In this document: piece by piece, positions 7,728 to 15,223 of the stretch | Numbering within the stretch: position 1 is the first letter of the stretch | Layout of the letters: every line of letters begins with the position of its first letter | Assembly: GCA_003217875.1 (NCBI GenBank) | Contig: QHMR01000009.1 | Location: forward strand, 1-42,695 | DNA length: 42,695 nucleotides | From: Verrucomicrobiota bacterium | GTDB lineage: Bacteria > Verrucomicrobiota > Verrucomicrobiia > Chthoniobacterales > UBA10450 | Reading direction: 5' to 3' | Notes under the pieces: model-generated | The model's input: the letters and a program-made list of their open reading frames with translations, nothing else | Databases searched by the model: none | What the model was told of the DNA's origin: nothing | Made by a program: the position numbers and the translations under genes

Positions 7728-8744
7728 ATGAAAAAACTCTTCCTCGCAATTGTTTTGCTACCGGCGCTGACGCCGTTGCCTGCGCAATCACAGCAAAACA
7801 GCGGCACGCTCGCGGGCTTTCTTTCAAAGCAAGGTCTCGCCGGCGCGAAGCTGGAGCGGCGCTTCGGAAATCATCTGTTTGTTCCGGTCCTCATCAACAA
7901 CCGACGGGCTGCGCTCATGATCGACACGGGTTCGCCTGTCACGGTCATCGATCTCAACAGCGTAAGTACATTCGGTCTAACGGTAGAAAAAACCGGCTCA
8001 AGTGTCGGTGGTTTGTTTGGCCGGAGCTGGGAACGCTTTGGCACTAGCAAAGTAAAAGCCATCGCCATGGGTAACTGCACGGTGACAAATGTGCCGGTGG
8101 CGATCGCAGATTTCTCCGATTTCAACCGGGACCGCAGCGGTCCCGCTACGGGCTCGCATATCGCCGATTCGAAGGCCCTGGCGCATATTAACGGTCTTCT
8201 CGGCGCCAACGAAATGGTGAAGTTCGGGATGATTGTGGATTGCACCCGGCAGATGCTTTACGTAAATCCGAACGGACGCAGTCCCGCAGTTAGTCAGAGC
8301 CTCGCAGGTTTTCTAGCCGGTCGCGGGTTTACGCGAATCCCGATACGCCTCAACACTAATAATCACTTCGACGTGGAAGGAGCGCTCAACGGACATGCGA
8401 CTCGATTTATCGTAGATACTGGCTCAGCGAATACGCTCATCGACACACAAGTCGCAGTGCGATCTGGCACTGGTGTAACCGCTCTAGCTGGCGTCGGTGC
8501 AGGCGGGGCCGGCGGCTTGGTTGAAGGAGTAAATCGCACAGGCGTGAAAGACTTGGCAATCGGCACCTTCAAAATCGCGAACGCCGAGGTGGTAGTAGCT
8601 CACTTGTCTGGCGACATCCTGCTCTCGAAATCTGCGGCCGAATCAAACGCGGGCGTTCTGGGCCAGGAGTATCTCTCGTCGCATTTTGCCATTCTCGACA
8701 TGGGCGGCATGGCGTTGTATTTGCGCCACCCCGATTCCCGGTAA
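7728..8744 (+). CDS. Retropepsin-like aspartyl protease, secreted, two DTG lobes
   Basis: 338 residues from the ATG at 7728, which gives a clean signal peptide (MKKLFLAIVLLPALTPLPAQS); the longer upstream ORF would bury it. There are two aspartyl-protease active-site motifs: LMIDTGSPVTVID (DTG at 66-68) and FIVDTGSANTLID (DTG at 230-232). Each sits in a repeat that ends in GLLGANEM or GVLGQEYL, the usual flap and C-terminal pattern of retropepsin-like domains. The protein therefore resembles a pepsin-like single chain made of two retropepsin halves. It is probably periplasmic or extracytoplasmic; the substrate is unknown. It is convergent with the LysR gene (6 bp between stops). Confidence 0.85.
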   Translation: MKKLFLAIVLLPALTPLPAQSQQNSGTLAGFLSKQGLAGAKLERRFGNHLFVPVLINNRRAALMIDTGSPVTVIDLNSVSTFGLTVEKTGSSVGGLFGRSWERFGTSKVKAIAMGNCTVTNVPVAIADFSDFNRDRSGPATGSHIADSKALAHINGLLGANEMVKFGMIVDCTRQMLYVNPNGRSPAVSQSLAGFLAGRGFTRIPIRLNTNNHFDVEGALNGHATRFIVDTGSANTLIDTQVAVRSGTGVTALAGVGAGGAGGLVEGVNRTGVKDLAIGTFKIANAEVVVAHLSGDILLSKSAAESNAGVLGQEYLSSHFAILDMGGMALYLRHPDSR

Positions 8745-8750
8745 GAACGT

Positions 8751-9659
8751 TTAGGGTTTGATCATTCTCGGAACAGTCGCCTTGGCGAGGCTTGTGAATG
8801 CGGCGACCGCGCTGTTTGCTGCAGAATCGCTTAGTCGCAACAGACCAATATCGACTCCCAGATTTTTGCCGCGCAAACGAATCGCCCGTAATTTCAGATT
8901 CTCCCGGCCGCGCAATGCGATCTTTGGCATCAATGCGGCGGCTTTCAATGGCCCAAGCGAGCGAAGAAGGGTTTCAATAGCGTTGATCTCGGCGACCATA
9001 TGGGGACGGACCTGATGCTTTCGACAAATTTCGTCCGTCATTCTGCGCATTACAAAGGTGTCCGGCAATTGGAGCAGGCGTTGCTGGTGTAATTCTGAAA
9101 AATGAACCGCCCGCCGGTTCGCCCATGGATGATTCTGCGCCGCAATGAGGGCGAATTCATCCGTGCAAAGACGCTCGTAACGCAAATTTGGAGAGTGGCG
9201 GGTCAGAAAACCCAGGCCAACGTCCATCCGGCCTTCTTCGAGTGCCGTCTCGATCTCGGTGGAAGAAATTTCTTCAACCGTTATGCTGATCGCTGGATGA
9301 TCGTCGGTAAAAGAGCCAAGGAGTTGCGGCACGAGCGGCACATTCAGCACCGGGATAACACCCAAATGCAATGCGCCGCGTAATTCCCCGGGTTCACTGT
9401 TCAGTTCCTGGAGAAAATTCTCCAGCTGATGAAGGAGCGCCCGGGCGTGCTCCTGAAAAATCAGACCGCGTGGAGTAAGCAGAATCCGCTTCCCTCGACG
9501 CTGAAACAGAGGCACGCGAAGACCCGCTTCCAAATCCCGCATTTGCTGCGAAACACTCGGTTGCGAAATTCCCAGACGATCAGCCGCGCGGCTAAAGCTT
9601 CCCGCCTCGGCGACCGCGAGAAAATAGCGGAGGTGGCGAATGTCCAAAGGCTCCGGCAT
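8751..9659 (-). CDS. LysR-family transcriptional regulator
   Basis: 302 residues, standard LysR size. The N-terminal winged helix-turn-helix reads HLRYFLAVAEAGSFSRAADRLGISQPSVSQQMRDLE, followed by the linker helix and a periplasmic-binding-type effector domain. It is divergent from the ABC importer at 9804, with a 144-bp shared intergenic region. It therefore probably controls that importer, with the transported compound or a product as co-inducer; this is inferred from position only. Confidence 0.93.
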   Translation of the reverse strand: MPEPLDIRHLRYFLAVAEAGSFSRAADRLGISQPSVSQQMRDLEAGLRVPLFQRRGKRILLTPRGLIFQEHARALLHQLENFLQELNSEPGELRGALHLGVIPVLNVPLVPQLLGSFTDDHPAISITVEEISSTEIETALEEGRMDVGLGFLTRHSPNLRYERLCTDEFALIAAQNHPWANRRAVHFSELHQQRLLQLPDTFVMRRMTDEICRKHQVRPHMVAEINAIETLLRSLGPLKAAALMPKIALRGRENLKLRAIRLRGKNLGVDIGLLRLSDSAANSAVAAFTSLAKATVPRMIKP

Positions 9660-9712
9660 GGGAAAAGGAATATTCTTCGGCTGGGCGGGCTAAATGCAAC
9701 CGGGAGCTTGAT

Positions 9713-9779
9713 CCCGCAAGCGTTCGGGGTTGATTGCGGGCTAGAATTCTGCTTCCATAGTCAAAACTTATCTGGCTAT
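9713..9779. promoter_or_regulatory. Inverted repeats in the LysR / ABC importer intergenic region
   Basis: Two dyads lie between the divergent genes: CCCGCAA-N14-TTGCGGG (9713-9740) and ATAG-N15-CTAT (9757-9779). LysR proteins bind dyads of this general kind beside their own gene, so these are candidate operators. TAGAAT at 9742 could serve as a -10 box, but no good -35 box is seen. Confidence 0.35.
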
Positions 9780-9803
9780 TTGCAAAACCTTTGAGAGGCA
9801 CAA

Positions 9804-10994
9804 ATGAAATCGAAGCTGATCACGGCCGTTTCGCTGAGTGTTCTGCTAGTGGCAGGCTGCAATAAGAACCCCAGTTCCACAGCTCGGAATTCAAACAAGG
9901 TCCGCGTCGGTTATGTCGGTCTGACCTGCGAGGCGCCAATTTACGTCGCTTACGAGAAGGGCTTTTTCAAGGAGGAGGGACTCGAGCCTGAACTAGTGAA
10001 GTGCAATTGGGCGACTTATAAGGACGCACTGGCGCTTGGCAGCTACGACATCACTCATCATCTGGTGATGTACTTCCTCAAGCCGATCGAACAGGGTTTG
10101 GATGTAAGATTCCTCGCCGGAATCCACCGCGGATGTCTGCGTGTCCAGGCGGGCGCGAAAACGAATATTCACACGATTGAGGATCTGAAAGGAAAGCGAA
10201 TTGGTGTGCCGGGAATGGGCACGCCGCCCTTCGTGTTCGCAAATCGTGTCTTCGGAACGCACGGAATCGACGCTGGGAAAGATATCACTTGGAAAGTTTA
10301 TCCGGCGGGTGAATTAGGTCTGGCTATCGACAAAGGCGAAGTGGACGCCGTTTGCAACGCAGAACCAATCGGAAGCCTGCTGATCGCGGAGGGAAAGGTG
10401 CGAAACATTGCCGACCAGATAATGGATGCACCTTACAAAGACGAGTATTGCTGCGAGGTGATCGCGAACGGCAAATGGGTGGATGCCAATCCCTACACCG
10501 CAGCCAGAGCAACGCGTGCGCTGTTGAAAGGCGCCAAGTGGGTCGAGACCAACCCGAGGGCTGCGGCGATCATGGCAGTAGAGAAAAAATATCTCGCCTC
10601 AACCCCAGAATTGAACACCGCCGCCCTGGCGCGTTTGCGCTACATACCAAGTGTCCACCTGGCTGAGGAGTCGGTCTATACTGCCGGCCGGGAGATGAAG
10701 GTCGCCAAGATGCTCTCTGCCGAGACCGATACCGAAGCGCTCGCCAAACGTGCGTTCATGCATCTTGACGGCGTTACGGACGAGTGGATCAAAACTCTGG
10801 AAGTGGAAAAAATTGCCGGAGCCCAGGTCTCGCCCGACGACGATATCCGGCTAATCGCGGAGTTGGTCCAAAAAGACAGAGGAGATTCGTGCTGCCGAAG
10901 AAAAATGTTTGATCAACCGGATCAGGATCCTCCGAATCTGGCCGACCCTGATGCCCCTTGCCTCGAGAAAAATGCGATGGCTGCTAAGCAGTGA
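9804..10994 (+). CDS. ABC transporter substrate-binding lipoprotein (NitT/TauT, SsuA-like)
   Basis: 396 residues. The lipobox LLVAGC puts the lipidated Cys at residue 19. The mature protein starts with the family pattern KVRVGYVGLTCEAPIYVAYEKGFFKEEGLEPELVK, then DLKGKRIGVPGMGTPP and the KGEVDAV segment, as in nitrate/sulfonate/taurine/thiamine-precursor binding proteins. It is unusually Cys-rich around GLTCEAP and DEYCCEV. A ~45-residue C-terminal tail (DRGDSCCRRKMFDQPDQD and onward) exceeds the usual end of the family. The permease GTG start overlaps its stop (GTGA), so the genes are coupled. The ligand cannot be read from sequence. Confidence 0.88.
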   Translation: MKSKLITAVSLSVLLVAGCNKNPSSTARNSNKVRVGYVGLTCEAPIYVAYEKGFFKEEGLEPELVKCNWATYKDALALGSYDITHHLVMYFLKPIEQGLDVRFLAGIHRGCLRVQAGAKTNIHTIEDLKGKRIGVPGMGTPPFVFANRVFGTHGIDAGKDITWKVYPAGELGLAIDKGEVDAVCNAEPIGSLLIAEGKVRNIADQIMDAPYKDEYCCEVIANGKWVDANPYTAARATRALLKGAKWVETNPRAAAIMAVEKKYLASTPELNTAALARLRYIPSVHLAEESVYTAGREMKVAKMLSAETDTEALAKRAFMHLDGVTDEWIKTLEVEKIAGAQVSPDDDIRLIAELVQKDRGDSCCRRKMFDQPDQDPPNLADPDAPCLEKNAMAAKQ

Positions 10995-12022
10995 GGCCGG
11001 CTGCCGCGCGAACGCAGTTAACTTTCGTGCGAACACAGCTGAAGAATAACACCGCGGACCGGCTTGAGAGCAGATCGGCGTTGCCTTGGCCGATACAGCT
11101 GGCTGTTCCGGTCGCAAGTTTAATTACATTCGGAATTCACTTGCTCTTTTCAAAAAAGTGGCCGCCGCTCGAGACACGTTCTTACGTGCTGCTGTTTTGG
11201 GAAATTCTTGGCGTCTCAATTGTTCTCTCAATCGCGCAAAGTTTCTGGGCGGGGTTGCGCCAATGGATGCGGCACATGTGGCCGATTTTTACGGCTGCAA
11301 TTCTGTTACTCGGCCTTTGGGACGTAATTACGTCGGGCTTCCACTTGCTTCCGCTGCCGTACTTTCCCGGACCCGCAACGGTTTTACGGAGTTTGATTAG
11401 CGATCGCGCCCTTTTGCTCGATAGCACCTGGCACTCGCTGGTTTTACTCTTAAGTGGCTATACACTTGGCGTGATCGTGGGACTTGTTAGCGGTGTGTGC
11501 ATCGGGTGGTCGACTTCAGTGCGTTATTGGGGAATGCCGCTGCTCAAAGTCGTGGGGCCGATTCCAGCCACCGCATGGATCCCTCTTGCGATGGTCGTGT
11601 CGCCTTCGGCGATTGTGTCCGCAGCGGGATTAATCGCGCTAGCGGTGTGGTTCCCGGTCACAATGTTGACTGCATCCGGGGTTTCCAATACCCGGGCGTC
11701 GTACCTTGACGTGGCTCGAACGCTCGGCGCCGGACGCGCGTATCTCATCTTTCGGATCGCGATTCCAGCTGCGGTTCCGAATATTTTCATCGGGCTGTTC
11801 ATGGGCCTCGGTGCATCGTTTCTAACTCTGGTGGTCGCCGAGTCTGTCGGAGTTAAATCTGGTCTCGGTTGGTATGTCAGTTGGGCGCAAGGCTGGGCCG
11901 AATACGGCAAAGTCTACGCGGCTCTCATCATAATGGCGGCCTTCTTCTCCACCGTCATGACTTTGCTCTTCAAACTGCGCGATCGGGTGCTGGTTTGGCA
12001 GAAGGGAATGATCAAATGGTAA
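10991..12022 (+). CDS. ABC transporter permease (SsuC/TauC type)
   Basis: 343 residues with six or more hydrophobic segments. The binding-protein-dependent permease signature is present: ARTLGAGRAYLIFRIAIPAAVPNIFIG (EAA-like loop, here DVARTLGAG). Earlier segments PAVL-type GPIPATAWIPLAMVV and VWFPVTML match aliphatic-sulfonate/nitrate-type permeases. It starts with GTG overlapping the upstream lipoprotein stop and overlaps the ATPase start by 7 bp. The first ~40 residues are polar and of uncertain translation. Confidence 0.88.
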   Translation: MRPAAARTQLTFVRTQLKNNTADRLESRSALPWPIQLAVPVASLITFGIHLLFSKKWPPLETRSYVLLFWEILGVSIVLSIAQSFWAGLRQWMRHMWPIFTAAILLLGLWDVITSGFHLLPLPYFPGPATVLRSLISDRALLLDSTWHSLVLLLSGYTLGVIVGLVSGVCIGWSTSVRYWGMPLLKVVGPIPATAWIPLAMVVSPSAIVSAAGLIALAVWFPVTMLTASGVSNTRASYLDVARTLGAGRAYLIFRIAIPAAVPNIFIGLFMGLGASFLTLVVAESVGVKSGLGWYVSWAQGWAEYGKVYAALIIMAAFFSTVMTLLFKLRDRVLVWQKGMIKW

Positions 12023-12810
12023 TGACGAATGTCGCGGCCGGATCAGCGCTTCGCGTTGACGAAGTCCGCAAAAGTTTTGCGGTCCCAGACGCGCCAGGCA
12101 CAAGGCGCCTCGTCCTGGACGGCATTTCGTTTTCGATGGCCGCTGGCGAGCTCGTGTCGCTAGTCGGCCCAAGCGGTTGCGGGAAATCCACATTGCTTCG
12201 ACTTATCGCTGGTCTCGATCTTCCTGATGCTGGCGACCTGCTTGTCGGTGAGGAAGAAATTCTGGGGCCGAGCGCTGAGCGCGGTCTCGTTTTTCAAGAT
12301 CCAAACCTGTTCCCGTGGTTGACCGTGCGTCGGAACATCGAAGCAGGCCTGGTCGCGCGCGGCGTTCTCCACGAAAAGCGCCACGAAGTGGACGAGTTCA
12401 CGCGCCTGGTCGGCTTGGGAGCGTTCGGCAGCGCTTATCCTCATCACTTGTCCGGCGGCATGTCGCAGCGCGTCGCACTCGCACGCGCACTCATTAATCA
12501 TCCCAAAGTGCTCTTACTCGATGAGCCACTTGGCGCGCTCGACGCCTTCACTCGCATGCGCATGCAGGACGAAGTACTGCGCCTGTGGGAAAATCGCCGC
12601 ACGACGATGCTGCTCGTCACCCACGACATCGATGAAGCCATCTACATGAGTGATCGTATCCTTGTCATGACCCGGGCACCCGGGCGCATCGACCGCACGA
12701 TCGACATTAAGCTTCTGCGCCCGCGCGATCGCACTAGCGATTCATTCCTCCGCCTGCGCAGCCAGATTCTCGAACATCTCCACTTCGCCGGCAAAGCCGC
12801 CGACGTTTGA
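12016..12810 (+). CDS. ABC transporter ATP-binding protein (SsuB/TauB type)
   Basis: 264 residues from the ATG at 12016, with AGGGA about ten bases upstream; an ATG at 12022 is also possible. The longer ORF from 11869 only runs back through the permease gene. Walker A GPSGCGKST (51-59), Q-loop VFQDPNLFPW, signature LSGGMSQR (145-152), Walker B VLLLDEP and the switch histidine in LLVTHDIDEA are all present. The LFPWLTV and APGR segments are typical of nitrate/sulfonate/taurine importer ATPases. It powers the importer of the two upstream genes. Confidence 0.93.
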   Translation: MVMTNVAAGSALRVDEVRKSFAVPDAPGTRRLVLDGISFSMAAGELVSLVGPSGCGKSTLLRLIAGLDLPDAGDLLVGEEEILGPSAERGLVFQDPNLFPWLTVRRNIEAGLVARGVLHEKRHEVDEFTRLVGLGAFGSAYPHHLSGGMSQRVALARALINHPKVLLLDEPLGALDAFTRMRMQDEVLRLWENRRTTMLLVTHDIDEAIYMSDRILVMTRAPGRIDRTIDIKLLRPRDRTSDSFLRLRSQILEHLHFAGKAADV

Positions 12811-12882
12811 GGCAGTAAAACCGTGTCTCTTTTTCGAGATTGCCCGGCCCACACACGTAATCCACAACCGACAATTGAGGTG

Positions 12883-12955
12883 AGCCGGCAGTCGGATTCG
12901 AACCGACGACCTGCTGATTACAAATCAGCTGCTCTACCCGCTGAGCTATGCCGGC
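12883..12955 (-). tRNA. tRNA-Thr (anticodon UGU)
   Basis: The minus strand folds as a complete cloverleaf: acceptor arms GCCGGCA and TGCCGGC, D-arm AGCTCAGCGGGTAGAGC, anticodon loop TTTGTAA with TGT at positions 34-36, and T-arm GGTTCGAATCC. The discriminator is T and CCA is not encoded; CCA would be added by the nucleotidyltransferase. It stands alone between the ABC operon and a GNAT gene. Confidence 0.95.
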
Positions 12956-13042
12956 GAAAAAAGGCCTAGAAAGCTACAAGAGCGACAACGGTAAAGCAGA
13001 AACAGCAGAAAGGCCATTGTAACTTTGAGCCTCTGAACCGTG

Positions 13043-13648
13043 TTATTCGCGAACACGCATCTCCGCCCGATTCAACACCTTAAACCCGTAGCGCTCGAAC
13101 ATTTTCTCTCCGCGCCGGCTCTCGAATGTGATGATCTGGCCGTAAACACGTTTTTCGCCGGATCGATAAAGATAACTTAAATACGCGCTCATGAGCGCGC
13201 GTGTCGTCGAGACTTTGCGAGCGTCGGGCAACAAATTGACGTGGAAATGCGGCGTGCGCCGCGGTGCTGCGGGGACTTCGCGCCAGCCATGCACAAGAAG
13301 CCAGCGGATAAACCGGCGCGATCGCGCATTGTAGCGGAAGTAGCGTGTTAGCGCGCGGAAGAAGAGCCAGACGTTTTGGTAAAGGGCGTAGAGTTGGTTT
13401 CGTAGCGGCTTACGCGAGCCGAGTAGATAACCGCGTATTTCGCCGTCCACTTCCAGGAGAAAACAGGATTCGGGTTCGTGATCGGTGTAGTAGGTGGTGA
13501 GAAAATCAGCGAACAATTCTCGATCCTCGTACACGGGATCAATAGGGTCGCCAAGAAAGCCAGTGTCGCAGCAGAGCTTTCGGACCGCTTCGCGGTCTGA
13601 TCTGCGATAGCCGCGAATGAGGAACGCCTGGTGATCGTCGTTCGCCAT
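13043..13648 (-). CDS. GNAT-family N-acetyltransferase
   Basis: 201 residues. The N-terminus IRGYRRSDREAVRKLCCDTGF and the mid-region SCFLLEVDGEIRGYLLGSRK are typical of the beta-strands of GNAT folds. HFHVNLLPDARKVSTTRALMSAYL fits the acyl-CoA binding strand and helix, though the Q/RxxGxG/A loop is degenerate. The end GEKMFERYGFKVLNR is the usual GNAT C-terminal strand. Its ATG directly follows the TAA of the glycosyltransferase gene, so the two are translationally linked. The acceptor substrate is unknown; it may modify a glycan or sugar made by its partner. Confidence 0.78.
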   Translation of the reverse strand: MANDDHQAFLIRGYRRSDREAVRKLCCDTGFLGDPIDPVYEDRELFADFLTTYYTDHEPESCFLLEVDGEIRGYLLGSRKPLRNQLYALYQNVWLFFRALTRYFRYNARSRRFIRWLLVHGWREVPAAPRRTPHFHVNLLPDARKVSTTRALMSAYLSYLYRSGEKRVYGQIITFESRRGEKMFERYGFKVLNRAEMRVRE

Positions 13649-14824
13649 TTAAAATTGGCGGTAGTTTGCGCGAACCTCGCGATAAATGCAAAACAGTTCG
13701 TCAAACACCCGCTCCCAGCTATAGAGGCTCCGAGCCCTCTTTGCCGCATTTCTGCCGACGGTTAACAATTTTTTTGTCGCGCAACTGACAATCGCACCCG
13801 CGAGCGCATCCGCGCTGTTCTCTCGCGCCCATGATTTCTGCTCATGACAAATAATATTGTCCATGCAGCTGCCACGAATTCCCACCACGGGCGTCCCGCA
13901 CGCCTGACTCTCCAACGTCGCTAGGCCAAAAGTTTCCTGAACACCGGGATGAACGAAGAGATCGGCGGCGCGGTAGTAGCGGGCGAGGTCGCGCGGATCA
14001 CCGCAATAACGAACCCACGAAATGTTTTTGGTTCGCGCTTGGAGTTTCCGAAGCTGAGTTCGCTCGGGACCATCGCCAATGACGAGCAAATGAAACTCAT
14101 TCGGACGGCGTTGCTGCAGAATTTTGAATGCCGCAAACAGAGTTGCCGTGTTCTTCTCTTTCGCCAGACGGCCGACGTAAAGAAGGAGTTTTTTTTGTGA
14201 ATTGAGACCAAGCGAGCGGCGCGTTGTTTCCTTCTCCGAGGCGTCGGGACGAAAGATATCAGGATTAACACCGAGACTCAGGACCCGCACGTTATGCACT
14301 CCCCAATCGCGCAGCACGCTCGCAAGCCGCTCTGATGCTACCAACGTTGCCGCGTGCTCATTGTAAAGTTTACGCACGTAAGCCCGGGAAAGCTTCATCA
14401 CCCGGCGCGTCGCAATTTTTCCGAGGACTTTTGCGCTGTTACGCAGATATGCTTCCGGAAAATGCGAATGATAAAATCCGATCACGGGGGCGCGCAGGGC
14501 ACGGCCAAGCTTCACCGCTTTCCACCCGAGTTGATAAGGATCGGCGGACTCAATCAGGTCCGGCCGTTCCTCTTCCAAAATTTCCTCCACTGCGCGCAAA
14601 TTCAGTAGAGCGCGATATTGGCCCGTACGTGACACAAGAGGCGAACGAATCGAGTAGACACGCGAGCGCCCATTTGCCTTCACGTTCGCCTTCGGGCCGG
14701 GAACAATCAGAACGTGCTCGTCGCGCGGCGCGTGCTTCTCGATATAGTGGATCTTTTCGTGAAGATAACGTTTCACCCCGCCGCTGACCGGAGAGTAGAA
14801 CTGTGTCAGGTCACAGATCTTCAC
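13649..14824 (-). CDS. Glycosyltransferase family 4 (GT-B fold)
   Basis: 391 residues. The N-terminal acceptor domain has FYSPVSGGVKRYLHEK, and the C-terminal donor domain has LLLYVGRLAKEKN, VIGDGPERTQL, FVHPGVQETFGLATLESQACGTPVVG. The E-x7-E pair in ETFGLATLE is the GT4 nucleotide-sugar site. It starts with GTG (MKICDLTQFY), 14 bp inside the 3' end of the four-helix-bundle gene. The GNAT gene follows with no spacer. It probably transfers a hexose to a lipid or surface glycan. Confidence 0.9.
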   Translation of the reverse strand: MKICDLTQFYSPVSGGVKRYLHEKIHYIEKHAPRDEHVLIVPGPKANVKANGRSRVYSIRSPLVSRTGQYRALLNLRAVEEILEEERPDLIESADPYQLGWKAVKLGRALRAPVIGFYHSHFPEAYLRNSAKVLGKIATRRVMKLSRAYVRKLYNEHAATLVASERLASVLRDWGVHNVRVLSLGVNPDIFRPDASEKETTRRSLGLNSQKKLLLYVGRLAKEKNTATLFAAFKILQQRRPNEFHLLVIGDGPERTQLRKLQARTKNISWVRYCGDPRDLARYYRAADLFVHPGVQETFGLATLESQACGTPVVGIRGSCMDNIICHEQKSWARENSADALAGAIVSCATKKLLTVGRNAAKRARSLYSWERVFDELFCIYREVRANYRQF

Positions 14825-15194
14825 AGCATTTTCGATTTTCGATTTGCGATTTTGCCGCGGTTTTCTTCGACGATGCCATGATGGCGGCGATCTCGCCCGC
14901 CTCAGTTAGCAAAGGCCTCACTTTCACTGCACTGAGCAAGCCCGTGTCAATTATAAACTCGAGCCAAAACGCGCTTTCATCTGCTTCGTCTTCGACCACA
15001 CCGAGTTTAGCAATGAAGTCCGGTTTCGAACGCGCTCGGCATGCTGCGCAGTAATTTGCTGCTACAGATGTCCCGCTCCTTATGAGTTGCGAAGCTACCG
15101 CTCGTCCCTGAATCGTTTGGGGCAGAGCGGCAACAAGTTTAAAGATTCGCAATCCAAACTGCTTGGTTCGATCAAGGAGCTCGCGTTCAGTCAT
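14811..15194 (-). CDS. Four-helix-bundle protein (23S rRNA-IVS / S23 type)
   Basis: 127 residues from the ATG at 15192-15194 (MTERELLDRTKQFGLRIFKL). The longer ORF runs back into trxB. Motifs fit the 23S rRNA intervening-sequence protein family: LPQTIQGRAVASQLIRSGTSVAANYCAACRARS, then FIAKLGVVEDEADESAFWLEFI. The structure is four helices; its biochemical role is unknown in any family member. It sits within 30 bp of the trxB stop and runs 14 bp into the glycosyltransferase gene. Both ends of the unit carry blocks of 7-bp repeats in inverted orientation (see the repeat entries), and the C-terminal residues (AKSQIENRK) are encoded by one of these blocks. Confidence 0.88.
   Translation of the reverse strand: MTERELLDRTKQFGLRIFKLVAALPQTIQGRAVASQLIRSGTSVAANYCAACRARSKPDFIAKLGVVEDEADESAFWLEFIIDTGLLSAVKVRPLLTEAGEIAAIMASSKKTAAKSQIENRKCCEDL
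14829..14856 (+). repeat. Left block of four TTTGCGA-type heptads
   Basis: The plus strand reads TTTTCGA, TTTTCGA, TTTGCGA, TTTTGCC in tandem. The block lies inside the last codons of the four-helix-bundle gene and mirrors the right block at 15196-15223. Confidence 0.8.
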
Positions 15195-15195
15195 T

Positions 15196-15223
15196 GAGCA
15201 AATCGCAAATCGCAAATTGCAAA
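15196..15223 (-). repeat. Right block of four TTTGCGA-type heptads
   Basis: The minus strand reads TTTGCAA, TTTGCGA, TTTGCGA, TTTGCTC in tandem. It exactly fills the space between the trxB stop and the two bases before the four-helix-bundle ATG. Orientation is inverted relative to the left block, so both read inward like terminal inverted repeats of a ~395-bp unit. Confidence 0.8.

Noticed and set aside
12811-12882. Terminator after the ABC operon
   Set aside because: Only a 4-bp TCTC/GAGA stem around a T-run; too weak to call.
14829-15223. Heptad repeats as a CRISPR-like array
   Set aside because: Units are 7 bp in tandem with no spacers and occur as two inverted blocks; not CRISPR.
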